From Enterovibrio sp045679545 (lineage in GTDB: Bacteria; Pseudomonadota; Gammaproteobacteria; Enterobacterales; Vibrionaceae), in contig NZ_CP166194.1 in NCBI RefSeq assembly GCF_045679545.1, forward strand, positions 3,100,001-3,164,000: DNA of 64,000 nucleotides, written 5' to 3'. The notes below the pieces were generated by a model. That model was not told the origin of the DNA, did no database searches, and worked only from the letters and a program-made list of their open reading frames with translations. Below, piece by piece: positions 27,939 through 38,420 of the stretch; the first letter of the stretch is position 1, and each line of letters starts with the position of its first letter. The translations under genes and the position numbers were made by a program.

Positions 27939-28469
27939 ATGGGCCGTAAGAACAAACGTGAGCCTTGGGAAGAGGAAGAAGAAATCATCTGGGTCAGTAA
28001 ATCCGAGATGAAACGTGACATGGAAGCATTGCAAAAACTGGGGCAACAACTGGTCGAGCTTAAACCGTCAGTGTTGGCCAAGTTCCCACTGGACGACGAT
28101 CTGCGTACCGCTGTTGCGGACGCACAACGCTTTGAAAAAGAAGCACGACGTCGCCAGTTTCAGCTTATCGGTAAAATGATGCGTACCCGCGACATTGAGC
28201 CGATTCAAGCGGCGATAGATCTTCTTCAGAACAAGCACAATCAGCAAACCATCGAGCTGCATAAGCTTGAGAAAATGCGTGATCGCATGATTGCTGGTGG
28301 AGATGAAGTCATTAATGAAGTCATGGATGCGCATCCAAATGCGGATCGTCAGAAGCTTCGTCAGTTGGCTCGTCAGGCGAAAAAAGAACAAGAAAGCAAC
28401 AAACCACCTAAAGCGTCTCGTGAGATTTTCAAAATCCTACGAGCTCTCAAAGCAGAAGCCGATAAATAG
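27939..28469 (+). CDS. darP: Dual-action ribosomal maturation protein DarP (YjgA)
   Basis: A 176-residue basic, all-helical protein of the DUF615 family; SKSEMKRDMEALQKLGQQLV is typical and a long Arg/Lys-rich coiled coil follows. DarP acts in late 50S subunit assembly. It lies between pmbA and tldD on the opposite strand, its usual gammaproteobacterial neighbourhood. Confidence 0.94.
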   Translation: MGRKNKREPWEEEEEIIWVSKSEMKRDMEALQKLGQQLVELKPSVLAKFPLDDDLRTAVADAQRFEKEARRRQFQLIGKMMRTRDIEPIQAAIDLLQNKHNQQTIELHKLEKMRDRMIAGGDEVINEVMDAHPNADRQKLRQLARQAKKEQESNKPPKASREIFKILRALKAEADK

Positions 28470-28512
28470 GCACGTCTGTTTTGCGATGAATCAATGTGGC
28501 ATGGCTATCTAT

Positions 28513-28541
28513 AAAAAAACCGGGAGATCCCCGGTTTTTTT
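28513..28541. terminator. Terminator between darP and tldD
   Basis: An 11-base-pair A/T-ended stem AAAAAACCGGG/CCCGGTTTTTT around loop AGATC, between convergent genes, so usable on both strands. Confidence 0.87.
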
Positions 28542-28570
28542 ATTTGTGCTTCACGCGCGGTATCTGGCGG

Positions 28571-30016
28571 TTATTCTGTTCCGCCGACGGTCATCGCATC
28601 AATTTTCAGCGTTGGTTGTCCAACCCCCACTGGAACACTTTGACCTGCTTTGCCACACACACCGACACCGCGATCCAATTTAAGATCGTTACCCACCATC
28701 GAAATCTGCTGCATCGCTTCAATACCGCTACCAATTAAGGTTGCCCCTTTCACTGGCGTGGTCACTTTGCCGTTTTCAATCAGGTAGGCTTCACTGGTAG
28801 AGAACACAAATTTACCCGACGTAATATCAACCTGACCACCGCCGAAGTTCGGTGCATAAAGGCCATATTCCACGCTGCTGATCATCTCTTCCGGTGTACT
28901 TTCGCCACCCAGCATATAAGTGTTGGTCATGCGAGGCATCGGCAGGTGCGCGTAAGATTCACGACGACCATTACCTGTTGGTGCAACGCCCATCAAATGC
29001 GCATTGTGCTTATCTTGCATGTAGCCTTTCAAGATGCCATTTTCAATCAACACGTTATATTGGCCCGGCACTCCCTCATCATCGATGTTCAATGAACCGC
29101 GTCTGTCTTGCAGTGTGCCGTCATCAACAATAGTGCAAAGCGTCGATGTCACCTGCTCACCGATTTGTCCGGTAAACACAGACGATTCTTTGCGGTTAAA
29201 GTCGCCCTCCAAACCATGGCCAACTGCTTCGTGAAGCAAGACGCCCGGCCAACCTGCACCAAGTACCACGGGCATGGTGCCCGCAGGTGCAGCTTTCGCA
29301 TGAAGGTTGATCAACGCTTGTCGGACAGCCTCATCGGCGTAGTGCATCGCCACTGTTTTTCCGTCTTCCTCTGACACAAAGTATTGATAGCCAAATCGGC
29401 CACCGCCACCTGCAGAACCACGCTCACGACGTCCATCCTTTTCCACCAGCACACTAATCGATAGACGTACTAAGGGACGAATATCGGCGGCATACGTACC
29501 GTCTGTTGCCGCGATCAAAACTTGCTCGTAGACACCACTGATGCTGACAGACACTTCCTGGATCAACGGCTCTTTCGCGCGAATGTACACATCCACTTCT
29601 TTTAGCAACGCAATTTTATCGTGCTTAGACATGCTTTGAAGCGGGTCAATGGCTTGATAAATCGTCGGGTAAGCACGATTTGCGAAAGCAGAGACTTTCA
29701 GCTTGCCACCTTTATCAGCAATACCGCGCGCTGCCGTGGCGCTTTGCATTAGGGCATCAGCATTGATTTGGTCTGAATACGCAAAACCCGTTTTTTCACC
29801 GCTGATCGCTCGAACACCCACACCACGGTCGATGTTGAATGAACCATCTTTGATGATGCTGTCTTCCAATACGAGCGACTCGTGCCAGCACGACTGGAAA
29901 TAGACATCACCGTAATCAATATTTCTTGCGGCCAGATGCTCCAGCGTTTGGCTGAGTTGACTTTTACTGACACCTGACAAGTGCAGCATCGTTTCTTCGA
30001 CGTGTTCCAGACTCAT
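28571..30016 (-). CDS. tldD: Metalloprotease TldD
   Basis: A 481-residue protein, catalytic partner of PmbA. The metal motif HEAVGHGLEGD (HExxxH) is intact. The start MSLEHVEETMLH and the end VGVGQPTLKIDAMTVGGTE agree with the family. It lies downstream of yhdP and the amidase gene on the minus strand, 82 bases after the latter. Confidence 0.96.
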   Translation of the reverse strand: MSLEHVEETMLHLSGVSKSQLSQTLEHLAARNIDYGDVYFQSCWHESLVLEDSIIKDGSFNIDRGVGVRAISGEKTGFAYSDQINADALMQSATAARGIADKGGKLKVSAFANRAYPTIYQAIDPLQSMSKHDKIALLKEVDVYIRAKEPLIQEVSVSISGVYEQVLIAATDGTYAADIRPLVRLSISVLVEKDGRRERGSAGGGGRFGYQYFVSEEDGKTVAMHYADEAVRQALINLHAKAAPAGTMPVVLGAGWPGVLLHEAVGHGLEGDFNRKESSVFTGQIGEQVTSTLCTIVDDGTLQDRRGSLNIDDEGVPGQYNVLIENGILKGYMQDKHNAHLMGVAPTGNGRRESYAHLPMPRMTNTYMLGGESTPEEMISSVEYGLYAPNFGGGQVDITSGKFVFSTSEAYLIENGKVTTPVKGATLIGSGIEAMQQISMVGNDLKLDRGVGVCGKAGQSVPVGVGQPTLKIDAMTVGGTE

Positions 30017-30098
30017 GGATAAATTGCTCTTTAGCGCTGAAAAAAGAAATGTCCGGCAGCGATGTTCGCTACCGGATTAATAATGAATTGAGGTTGCG

Positions 30099-30917
30099 CT
30101 ATTTCATCACGCTTTGCAACTGAGCATGCTGTAATAACGGCATTTTGCTTCGTATCGCACTGTTGGCCGCCAAATCAACATCCGCCCACGCAGTGCCAAT
30201 TTTATCATTCAGCTCACACGCAACTTGCCCCCACGGATCAACAATCATCGAGTGGCCATAAGTTTCGCGTCCGCCTTGGTGCTCACCACATTGTGCGGCC
30301 GCCAATACCCAACACTGGGTTTCAATGGCGCGAGCACGAAGCAGCACCTCCCAGTGCGCAGCACCGGTTACCTTGGTAAAAGCCGCTGGCACCACAATGA
30401 TGTCAGCACCGCGTTGGCGCAGAGCGGAATAGAGTTGCGGGAAGCGAATGTCATAGCAAATTGACAGACCAAGCATGCCGTATGGCGTATCCACCAATGC
30501 GAGGCTTTCACCCGCTCGGAAAGTATCTGACTCGCGATAGCTGCGATGATTGTCCGCGATATCAACATCAAACATGTGCAGCTTTTCATAGGAAGCGCGC
30601 AGGTTTCCTGCATCGTCATACACTAAACAGGTCGTGCTCAAGGTGCCATCATGATTACGGATCGGGAACGAGCCCATCACTAACCAGATGCCGAGCTCAA
30701 AGGCTAACTCTGACAATCGCTTTTGAAGCGGTCCGTGGCCCAATTCTTCTGCGTACTTTTCATAGTCTTCTTTACGGCCAAAAACGAGTGCGTTTTCGGG
30801 CGTCAAAATAAGACGGGCACCTTGTGATCGTAAATGCTTAAGCTGACCTTCCAACGCTTCAAGGTTATCTTCAGCGTTTATCCCCGAGTTCATTTGTACC
30901 ACACCAAACTTGGTCAT
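30099..30917 (-). CDS. Carbon-nitrogen hydrolase, probable deaminated glutathione amidase
   Basis: A 272-residue nitrilase-superfamily enzyme with catalytic triad Glu41 (LTPENAL), Lys112 (YEKLHMFD) and Cys154 (SICYDIRFP). The KLHMFDVDI and CYDIRFPQLY segments and length point to the Nit1 branch, whose best-known activity is removal of deaminated glutathione. No signal peptide, so cytoplasmic. It overlaps the yhdP stop (TAATG) and precedes tldD. The substrate is inferred from the subfamily. Confidence 0.82.
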   Translation of the reverse strand: MTKFGVVQMNSGINAEDNLEALEGQLKHLRSQGARLILTPENALVFGRKEDYEKYAEELGHGPLQKRLSELAFELGIWLVMGSFPIRNHDGTLSTTCLVYDDAGNLRASYEKLHMFDVDIADNHRSYRESDTFRAGESLALVDTPYGMLGLSICYDIRFPQLYSALRQRGADIIVVPAAFTKVTGAAHWEVLLRARAIETQCWVLAAAQCGEHQGGRETYGHSMIVDPWGQVACELNDKIGTAWADVDLAANSAIRSKMPLLQHAQLQSVMK

Positions 30918-33900
30918 TACTTATTGCTCCCTTGCTGCTCGGTACGCAGGCGCTCTGTGGCCTGCTCCGGTAACGTCACTTCGCCAGTAATGCGCGAAAC
31001 TTCCCTGACAATGGGTTCATCTATTGACCCGGTGACTTGATATCGAACTTGTGTAAACGCATCCACCACTGGCGACAAAACCGTTGTCACAGCCAGCACA
31101 TAGAGCGCTGTTTGCGGTGTGACGGCGAATGCAGTTAATATCGGAATACCCGAGGCAATATCAGGAATAAATCGCACTTCGGCATTTACCTGATTTTTCA
31201 CCAGATTCGCGATCCCTTTAATAAACATATCACCTGCCAGCGCTTTCATCTGGATATTATCCGTGACAATCACCCCGTTAGTGATTGATGCGCTGCCACT
31301 AATCTCATCAAAAGCAAGGCCATCTTCAAATACGCCGGTAAAGTCGAGTTGCATCTTGCGCAAGATAGAATCAAGGCTAAATAGCCCTAATAAGCGCCCA
31401 GCACCGCCGACACCGCTAATGTATCCATTCTCTATTTTGGTCTCTAACATGCCAGTCAAACTGGCGATATCCATTGACCAGGGTGCCCCCTCAAAGCGCA
31501 GATCGCCTTTGGTTTTTACGCTGGCATCTTGAATGCCGCCAGTCACCGCAAAGCGGCCCATTAAATCGCTGCTGTTTTTACCCTGAATATCAAATGTCAG
31601 CTTGCTTTTGTTGATGCCCTTAGGCGTGATTTCCCAGTTGCCATTCGCGGTTAATTGCGTGCTCCCACTGCCTAAGTTGAATTTGGACAGCGTCAATTTC
31701 TCACCCGTTTTAAGCAATTGGGATTCCAAACGACCAATGCGATAACCTTGCAGCCACAATTCATTGATGACGAGATCCGTAGAAGGGATTTTCGCCATCA
31801 AGGTGCGATCTATCTCTGTCGCGACAGAGTTTGTGGTTGTCGAATCTCGCAACTTGACGTCATCATCTAAATCGATGTTGAGGAACAAGTGCTCGATAGA
31901 CACCGTCAGCAGCTTGTCTTCGTCCCACCATGCATCGCCAGAAAGTTCTTCGCTGCCGATCAGAATATGGAAGCCATCACTTTTCTGTCTTGCCGCCAAA
32001 GAAAACTGGTTAAAAACCACCTCTCCTGCCAATATTTTTTCAGCTTTTACATTGACCCGTGATGGGGCTGGCACGTTAATCGGCATGACCTGCTGCTTAC
32101 TGACTTGGCTTTGTTGATAGCGGGCAAGTGCGTCTTTCCACGCCACAACATCCAACACAGGGACGTCCACGCTCACGGCGTTGCCGGAGAGCGGCTTTAG
32201 CGATAGTTCACCTTGACCTATCAATGTGCGGCTTCGTGTTATCGTCGGCTTCTCGCCACTGATATCAACATCGGCTTGATATTTGAGCTGAGGCAGCTCT
32301 ATTTGTCCCACCAAGGCTTGTCCGTTCCCCGATGCTTTAAGACGACCGTGGCTTTTGATAAATGAGGATTTATCCAAGGGGGCAGGCAGGTTGATATCCA
32401 TTTTGGTGAGGTCAGCATCCAAAAGTACATCGTAGGTAAAACCAATGTCTTTCAGTGCAATACCTACATCAATATCCCATGATGAACGACCTTCAATTAA
32501 ATCAAGATCGGGTAAATCCAACGCAGCTTTAAGCTTATCGGCCTGCCAATTACCGGCAATATCAATGTTGACCAAATAGTTTTCAGCTTCCGACTCCCCC
32601 TTAAACCCAACCGTGATGGGTTGGTTGAGCCAATTGGCTTTGAGACTTTTTGCCCAGACCAAATCGTTATCAAACTCGATCTTTCCTTTCACCTCTTTTA
32701 AGGTGATTTGTGGGCTAACAATCGCCACTTTACTGTCACTTAGCGAGGCTGAACCTTTAACACTGACATCATCCCCATTAATTGGGATAACCAACGATAT
32801 CTCGCCGTCTACGTCGCCAGCGACTTGCACATGCGTTAACGCAGCACCCACAGAATCCACAAGAGGGGTAGCAAGCATGTATTCGTGCAGGTCTTTACCG
32901 TTCGAGGCAACCTTCGCATCGATGAACAACAGCCCGTCAGGGTTACTGAGCGCTGGTATTTCACCTTTCAGATCATATCCACGTGCCCCCATAAGCCCGA
33001 CATTACTGGCCGCTAAGAAAAGCGTATCGTTTTGAAACAACAAGTCGAGATCAAGATCGGTCAGTGTGGGCCACTGGGTATCGAAACTAAATTGTGCATT
33101 TTTCAATGGCACTGATGCTTGGAAGACACCTTGGTGTTCAGGATAAGGAAAGGTGCTGAAATCACCGTACCAAACCAGCTTCGCAAGATCAGCCTGCCCG
33201 CCGCGAATGGCCGATGATAGATAATCCGTCAGTTCGTGACCGAGAGCCAGCGTCGGTAAATAGCGCCATGTTTCTCCCGCATTATTCAGACTCGCTTCGG
33301 CATAAAAAGCCAACCAACTGTTTCCCTCAAACGGGATATCGAGTCGGAACTCCCCCACCACTTCTAAATGTGGCGAACGCACAGCGACACTATCCGACCA
33401 TACAACAACACGATCGTCGTTGAGATCCCAAAAAAGCGCGACATCACCTTGCTCAATAGCCAGCGGTGCCTGGAAGAATTCACCATAAGGCAAGGTATCT
33501 TCTTGCATCGCCAGCGTCACTTTGCCGTTAGTGCCTTTACCGAGCAAAGACACCTGCAGTTTGTGAACCTCAGGCAGATAACTCCAATGCCGAAAAGCGA
33601 CATCTTCAATGTTGGCTGAGTAAGCAACCTCCTGATCTTTTGCCTTGGCGATGCGAACGTTTGTTGCTTTGCCACTCGGTGACAGCGATGTGACTGCTTG
33701 CTCCACGTTATCCGGAATCGCGAACACTTCCCGCAGCGGCAATAGCAAAGATAACTCCAAGGCTGCGAGATTCACCGACCAAGCATTGTCAGTAATATCA
33801 GCTCGCAGCTTAGGTTCTGGCCACACCACTTTGCCAGTTTTTATCACCAAATCTTCAGTTGCTACACGCCAACCATTTTCTTCTGATCGCTCAAGCAGAA

Positions 33901-34792
33901 CATAGCCCTTGGAGATCGAGACCGACTGCGACGTGTCGTGCGCTTGCAACGCTGGCGCTTTAGAGCGCCACGCCATTGCACTGTCGTTCAGGCGAACTAA
34001 CGCCGTCGTAGGCATGCCGTCATCAACGGTCAGCCATGCTTCACCAGCCACTTTTGCTTGCGCTAAGGTGATGTTCGGGTTGATGAACTTAGAGACCCAA
34101 GCACGAAGAGAGACATCCTCGGCACGGAGATAGAAATCACCATCCAGTGATGCAAGACCACTATTTTCAGTAAAGACACCACGAATATCGACTTGATTGA
34201 GCGATGTTCCAACCACACTCACCACGCCTTGAACATGATGTTGACCAGATTGATTGTCCCAACTCAGTGACTCAATGTTGATGGTTTTGCGCTCGTCTGA
34301 CGGTGACATTAACGTGACGCTGGCATTGTGAATAGCAAACTGCCCCAGCCCCACCAAGAACAAGCGTTCTAGCTGTGTTTTTAGATTGCCGTCTGGGGCA
34401 TTATTTCGCTCTGGAAGCTGCGTAATATCAACATCAAGGCCATCAATGCTGACATTGGAAAACGTCGGCTCGCGGTGCTGCAGGCTGGCAAAAAGATCGA
34501 ATTGCATGTCGATGCTATTTGCCGTCAGTACCTTTTGCCCACCTTCAGTGGGGGAGAGAGAGAAATCGTGGAAAGATAAAGACGGCACCAGATAGCGCCA
34601 GTGTCCTTTAAATGTGCTGAATTCAACGTGGAATCCACTGGCATCACTTGCCCAACGTTGAATGGGCGCTTTGGCTGCATCCAAGTTAGGCAGCACAAGG
34701 CGCATCGCTGCCGTTAACACAGCGGCAGTGACTAACATAATGACCATCAGCCAAGTCACTATTCCCGCTAATCGCTTGGCAAACTTCACCAT
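30917..34792 (-). CDS. yhdP: AsmA-like protein YhdP, envelope lipid transport
   Basis: A 1291-residue protein with one N-terminal membrane helix (about residues 11-30) and a very long periplasmic part ending in a DUF3971/AsmA-type domain. YhdP, TamB and YdbH are proposed bridges that move phospholipid from inner to outer membrane. The C-terminal segment (LLGLFSLDSILRKMQLDF, GDMFIKGIANL) is typical. Length fits. It is followed by the amidase gene and preceded by rng. Confidence 0.93.
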   Translation of the reverse strand: MVKFAKRLAGIVTWLMVIMLVTAAVLTAAMRLVLPNLDAAKAPIQRWASDASGFHVEFSTFKGHWRYLVPSLSFHDFSLSPTEGGQKVLTANSIDMQFDLFASLQHREPTFSNVSIDGLDVDITQLPERNNAPDGNLKTQLERLFLVGLGQFAIHNASVTLMSPSDERKTINIESLSWDNQSGQHHVQGVVSVVGTSLNQVDIRGVFTENSGLASLDGDFYLRAEDVSLRAWVSKFINPNITLAQAKVAGEAWLTVDDGMPTTALVRLNDSAMAWRSKAPALQAHDTSQSVSISKGYVLLERSEENGWRVATEDLVIKTGKVVWPEPKLRADITDNAWSVNLAALELSLLLPLREVFAIPDNVEQAVTSLSPSGKATNVRIAKAKDQEVAYSANIEDVAFRHWSYLPEVHKLQVSLLGKGTNGKVTLAMQEDTLPYGEFFQAPLAIEQGDVALFWDLNDDRVVVWSDSVAVRSPHLEVVGEFRLDIPFEGNSWLAFYAEASLNNAGETWRYLPTLALGHELTDYLSSAIRGGQADLAKLVWYGDFSTFPYPEHQGVFQASVPLKNAQFSFDTQWPTLTDLDLDLLFQNDTLFLAASNVGLMGARGYDLKGEIPALSNPDGLLFIDAKVASNGKDLHEYMLATPLVDSVGAALTHVQVAGDVDGEISLVIPINGDDVSVKGSASLSDSKVAIVSPQITLKEVKGKIEFDNDLVWAKSLKANWLNQPITVGFKGESEAENYLVNIDIAGNWQADKLKAALDLPDLDLIEGRSSWDIDVGIALKDIGFTYDVLLDADLTKMDINLPAPLDKSSFIKSHGRLKASGNGQALVGQIELPQLKYQADVDISGEKPTITRSRTLIGQGELSLKPLSGNAVSVDVPVLDVVAWKDALARYQQSQVSKQQVMPINVPAPSRVNVKAEKILAGEVVFNQFSLAARQKSDGFHILIGSEELSGDAWWDEDKLLTVSIEHLFLNIDLDDDVKLRDSTTTNSVATEIDRTLMAKIPSTDLVINELWLQGYRIGRLESQLLKTGEKLTLSKFNLGSGSTQLTANGNWEITPKGINKSKLTFDIQGKNSSDLMGRFAVTGGIQDASVKTKGDLRFEGAPWSMDIASLTGMLETKIENGYISGVGGAGRLLGLFSLDSILRKMQLDFTGVFEDGLAFDEISGSASITNGVIVTDNIQMKALAGDMFIKGIANLVKNQVNAEVRFIPDIASGIPILTAFAVTPQTALYVLAVTTVLSPVVDAFTQVRYQVTGSIDEPIVREVSRITGEVTLPEQATERLRTEQQGSNK

Positions 34793-34845
34793 TTAACTAA
34801 ATTCTTCATGATGCGATATTCACTGCGCAACGGTCACGCTCATCC

Positions 34846-36315
34846 CTACATCATCACCACATCAAACTGCTCTTGGGTATAGAGCGGTTCAACATGGACT
34901 TTGACTTGCTTACCGATAAAGACTTCTAGCTCAGCAACCGCATGAGACTCTTCGCCTTCCAATGCTTCACCCACTGCAGGCGACGCATAAACCACAAATT
35001 TGTCGGCATCGTAGGCACGGTTCACACGGGTAATTTCACGTAACACTTCGTAGCATACCGTTTCGACAGTCTTCACCGAACCGCGACCCACGCAGGTTGG
35101 ACACTGTCCACACAACACGTGTTCTATGCTTTCGCGGGTACGCTTGCGGGTCATTTCCACTAAGCCCAGTTGAGTAAAACCATTGATATTGGTTTTTACA
35201 CGGTCTTTTTGCAGTGCTTGCTCAAGGGACTGCACCACACGCTGACGGTGCTCATCAGAAATCATATCGATGAAATCGATAATGATAATGCCACCAAGAT
35301 TACGTAAACGAAGCTGACGCGCAATGGCCTTCGTCGCTTCAGTATTGGTATTGAAAATTGTCTCTTCGAGGTTTCGACGACCAACAAACGCACCGGTATT
35401 GATATCAATGGTGGTCATTGCTTCGGTCTGATCGATGATGATGTAGCCGCCAGATTTCAATTCAACTTTACGATCCAATGAGCGCTGAATTTCATTCTCT
35501 GTGTCATACATGTCGAAGATAGGCTGCTCGCCCGTGTACAACTCCAGCTTGTCAGTGAGCTCAGGAACAAACTCTTCCGTAAACTCACGTAGCGCTTCCA
35601 TACCCGTGCGGGAATCAACACGGATAATGCTCAGTTCCGTTCCAACAAAGTCACGTAGAATGCGCTGAGCTAAGCCCAGTTCGCCATATAACATAGACTT
35701 TGACGGTCGCTTCGAGCGACGCTCAATGACCTTGTTCCATAAACGCTTGAGGAAAGCGGCATCTTGATTCATTTCTTCATCAGAGGCACCTTCCGCTGCG
35801 GTGCGGATAATGAATCCACCCAAATCGTCGCAGTAGCGCCCGACTATTTTCTTCAAGCGATCGCGTTCTTGCTCACTTTCAATGCGCTGAGAAACACCAA
35901 CATGAGATGCACCTGGCATAAAGACCAGATAACGCGATGGCAGCGTAATATCCGTGGTCAACCGCGCGCCTTTAGTGCCCAACGGATCTTTCACCACCTG
36001 CACCACGATATCTTGCCCCTGACGGACTAGCTCGGAAATATCGCGAACCTGAAATTGCTGCTTTTCATTTTCAGACACACATTCCGTGTGAGGAACAATG
36101 TCAGACGCGTGTAAAAACGCCGCTTTATCAAGGCCGATATCAACAAATGCTGCCTGCATGCCCGGTAAGACTCGGCTCACCTTGCCTTTGTATATATTGC
36201 CGACAATACCGCGCTTCGCTTCACGCTCAATATGAATTTCCTGAAGGCTACCGCCTTCAATCATGGCAACACGGGTTTCCGTAGGCGTAACGTTGATCAA
36301 TAACTCTGCGTTCAT
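34846..36315 (-). CDS. rng: Ribonuclease G
   Basis: A 489-residue RNase E/G-family endoribonuclease: S1 domain (about 35-125, GNIYKGKVSRVLPGMQAAFV), RNase H-like and catalytic DNase I-like region (IIDFIDM with metal-binding Asp residues) and the zinc-link CGQCPTCVGRG. It matures the 5' end of 16S rRNA. No RNase E-type C-terminal scaffold is present, which separates it from Rne. Overlaps maf by four bases. Confidence 0.97.
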   Translation of the reverse strand: MNAELLINVTPTETRVAMIEGGSLQEIHIEREAKRGIVGNIYKGKVSRVLPGMQAAFVDIGLDKAAFLHASDIVPHTECVSENEKQQFQVRDISELVRQGQDIVVQVVKDPLGTKGARLTTDITLPSRYLVFMPGASHVGVSQRIESEQERDRLKKIVGRYCDDLGGFIIRTAAEGASDEEMNQDAAFLKRLWNKVIERRSKRPSKSMLYGELGLAQRILRDFVGTELSIIRVDSRTGMEALREFTEEFVPELTDKLELYTGEQPIFDMYDTENEIQRSLDRKVELKSGGYIIIDQTEAMTTIDINTGAFVGRRNLEETIFNTNTEATKAIARQLRLRNLGGIIIIDFIDMISDEHRQRVVQSLEQALQKDRVKTNINGFTQLGLVEMTRKRTRESIEHVLCGQCPTCVGRGSVKTVETVCYEVLREITRVNRAYDADKFVVYASPAVGEALEGEESHAVAELEVFIGKQVKVHVEPLYTQEQFDVVMM

Positions 36316-36899
36316 AGGGATTCACCACATAATTTTTTGAATTCATTTAACAGAGCATCTGTTTCATAGAGCGGCAACCCCACCACTGCGTGGTAACTGC
36401 CGTCGATACGCGTGACGAAACGGCCACCCAGCCCTTGGATTGCGTAGCTACCGGCTTTATCGCAAGGCTCGCCACTTTGCCAGTATGCGTCGATTTCCTC
36501 GTCACACAGTGGCTTAAACCAGACATGGGTTGTGACCAGTGTCGTCAGAGATTGATTCTTGTCTGCCAACGTCACCGCGGTCATGACCTGATGCTGTCGC
36601 CCAGAAAGCATGCTCAGCATGCGGCGGGAATCATCGAGGTTTCTAGGCTTTTCCAGCACCTCGCCATCGCACACCACGATGGTATCTGAGCCCAAGACAG
36701 GCAGTGAACATGGCGAAACTGCCACACCCGCGGTTGCCTTATCAAGTGACAAACGGCGGACATAGTCCGCCGCTTCTTCATGGGGTTGTCGTTGCTCTTC
36801 TACGTCAACGCTCAGGACAGAGAAGGGAACAGAGAGCTGTTCAAGTAACGCCTTCCTGCGTGGTGAGGCAGACGCAAGGTAAAGCTGAATATCTGCCAT
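36312..36899 (-). CDS. maf: Maf-family nucleotide pyrophosphatase YhdE
   Basis: A 195-residue Maf/Ham1-like protein: LASASPRRKALLEQL at the N-terminus, GSDTIVV, KPRN and the SYAIQGLGGRFV segment. This branch hydrolyses dTTP, UTP and modified nucleotides. It follows mreD by 12 bases, which is the conserved mreBCD-maf-rng order. Confidence 0.94.
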   Translation of the reverse strand: MADIQLYLASASPRRKALLEQLSVPFSVLSVDVEEQRQPHEEAADYVRRLSLDKATAGVAVSPCSLPVLGSDTIVVCDGEVLEKPRNLDDSRRMLSMLSGRQHQVMTAVTLADKNQSLTTLVTTHVWFKPLCDEEIDAYWQSGEPCDKAGSYAIQGLGGRFVTRIDGSYHAVVGLPLYETDALLNEFKKLCGESL

Positions 36900-36911
36900 T
36901 GCTTCTCCAAA

Positions 36912-37400
36912 CTATCGAATCGAAAATTGACGGCGAACCCGTCGCAGCAATAAAAATAGCCAAGGCCATAATAAGAAGTTAAGCACACCCGCCCAAAGCT
37001 GGGCCGGATCAAACTGCACATTGGACACCAAATATTCAGCCCAAAACTCTAACACTTTCCCGGCTAAGGTCAGCAAGGCCAAAATGGCTGCTTGTTGCCA
37101 CAAAGACATGTTTCGAAGCATCTGGAAGTTAAGCGCGACAATATAGACCAGTACCGACATCATCAAACCGCGCACGCCCAGTGTCGAACCCAGCATCAAA
37201 TCCCACAGCAAACCAACCACCAGAGCCGTGCCTACATTGACACGATGTGGTAGAGCTAGCACCCAGTAAAACGCGACGAGCAGTACCCAAGAAGGGCGAA
37301 ATGGCGCGAGTTCGCCTGGCCAAGGGGCGGCCTGCAAAATGAGTGCAACGATAAACGATAGCCAAATAAGCGCGTGACCGCGAAACGTAGAATTAGCCAT
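36912..37400 (-). CDS. mreD: Rod shape-determining protein MreD
   Basis: A 162-residue inner membrane protein with about five hydrophobic helices; PFRPSWVLLVAFYWVLALPH and LLWDLMLGSTLGVRGL are typical of MreD. It belongs to the elongasome with MreC, RodA and PBP2. Overlaps mreC by eight bases. Confidence 0.94.
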   Translation of the reverse strand: MANSTFRGHALIWLSFIVALILQAAPWPGELAPFRPSWVLLVAFYWVLALPHRVNVGTALVVGLLWDLMLGSTLGVRGLMMSVLVYIVALNFQMLRNMSLWQQAAILALLTLAGKVLEFWAEYLVSNVQFDPAQLWAGVLNFLLWPWLFLLLRRVRRQFSIR

Positions 37401-38379
37401 TGGTTATCTCTTTCTGTGTATCAGTGTCAGGCTCTTGTTGTTCAACCTTTGGCGCTTGTCCTTCAACCGCTGGCATTTTCTGTTCGCTTTCTAACACTGA
37501 ATTAGCTTCTGCATTCGGAAGTACACCAGTTTCAGCAACCGGCACTTGTCCTTTTTCAACGTTGCTCGGCCACACCAACAGCAAATAGCGTAAACGGTCA
37601 AATTGCACTTCGGGCTTAGCATCAACCTGCGCAAACGGACGACGATTGTCAAACGAGAACGAGGTGACTTTTGCTACGGGGTAGCCTTCAGGAAACACGC
37701 CGCCCAAACCAGATGTCACCAGCATATCGCCCGGTTCAATATCTGCACTGCTTGGAATATTCTCAAGCTGGATGTTGTCGGTTTGCCCACGACCTGCGGC
37801 GATAACCCGCACATCATTACGCACAACCTGAACAGGAATAGCGTGAGTAGGGTCAGTGATCAGCAGCACACGGCTATTGTGCGCGCCCACATAGGAAACC
37901 TGTCCGACAATCCCACGCTCATTGATCACGGGCTGCCCTTCGTAAACGCCGTTTGTTCGCCCTTTGTCGATCATGACCTGATGCTTATAAGGATCAGAGT
38001 CAACCGCCATCACTTCTGCCACCATTTTGCGTTCATCTCGCACAAACGGCGAACCAAGAAGCTCACGCAATCGTTGATTCTCCTGCTCCATCTGCTCAAA
38101 CAATAATTGGCTGCTACGAAGCAATAACACTTCTTCTTTCAATTGGGTGTTATCAATCAAAAGTTGTTGATGAGACGAAAATTGACGGAACAGATTATCA
38201 AGAAGATCTCGCGGTACATTCGACGCATATTGCAGCGGCGCAACCAGAGAGTTGAGCAGATAGCGAAAATTAGTGAAAGCACCAAGACGACTATCAGCCA
38301 GCATAAGGCTGGCTGAAATCAAAAGAGCGAAAAACAGGCGTAATTGTAAAGATGGCCCACGGCCAAACATTGGTTTCAT
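37393..38379 (-). CDS. mreC: Rod shape-determining protein MreC
   Basis: A 328-residue bitopic protein: one membrane helix near residues 10-30, a coiled coil (about 70-108) and a beta-rich periplasmic domain with RGIVGQVSYVG and LVTSGLGGVFPEGYPVAKV. The last 55 residues are Glu/Pro/Val-rich and disordered, a common tail in vibrios. It regulates PBP2/RodA. Confidence 0.95.
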   Translation of the reverse strand: MKPMFGRGPSLQLRLFFALLISASLMLADSRLGAFTNFRYLLNSLVAPLQYASNVPRDLLDNLFRQFSSHQQLLIDNTQLKEEVLLLRSSQLLFEQMEQENQRLRELLGSPFVRDERKMVAEVMAVDSDPYKHQVMIDKGRTNGVYEGQPVINERGIVGQVSYVGAHNSRVLLITDPTHAIPVQVVRNDVRVIAAGRGQTDNIQLENIPSSADIEPGDMLVTSGLGGVFPEGYPVAKVTSFSFDNRRPFAQVDAKPEVQFDRLRYLLLVWPSNVEKGQVPVAETGVLPNAEANSVLESEQKMPAVEGQAPKVEQQEPDTDTQKEITNG

Positions 38380-38420
38380 TCAGTTACAACCTGCTAAACC
38401 GATTAGTTGATCGAAGAGTA

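Noticed and set aside
37393..37560. Disordered acidic tail of MreC as a possible fusion
   Set aside because: Pro/Glu/Val-rich tails are ordinary in MreC of marine gammaproteobacteria and contain no separate domain.
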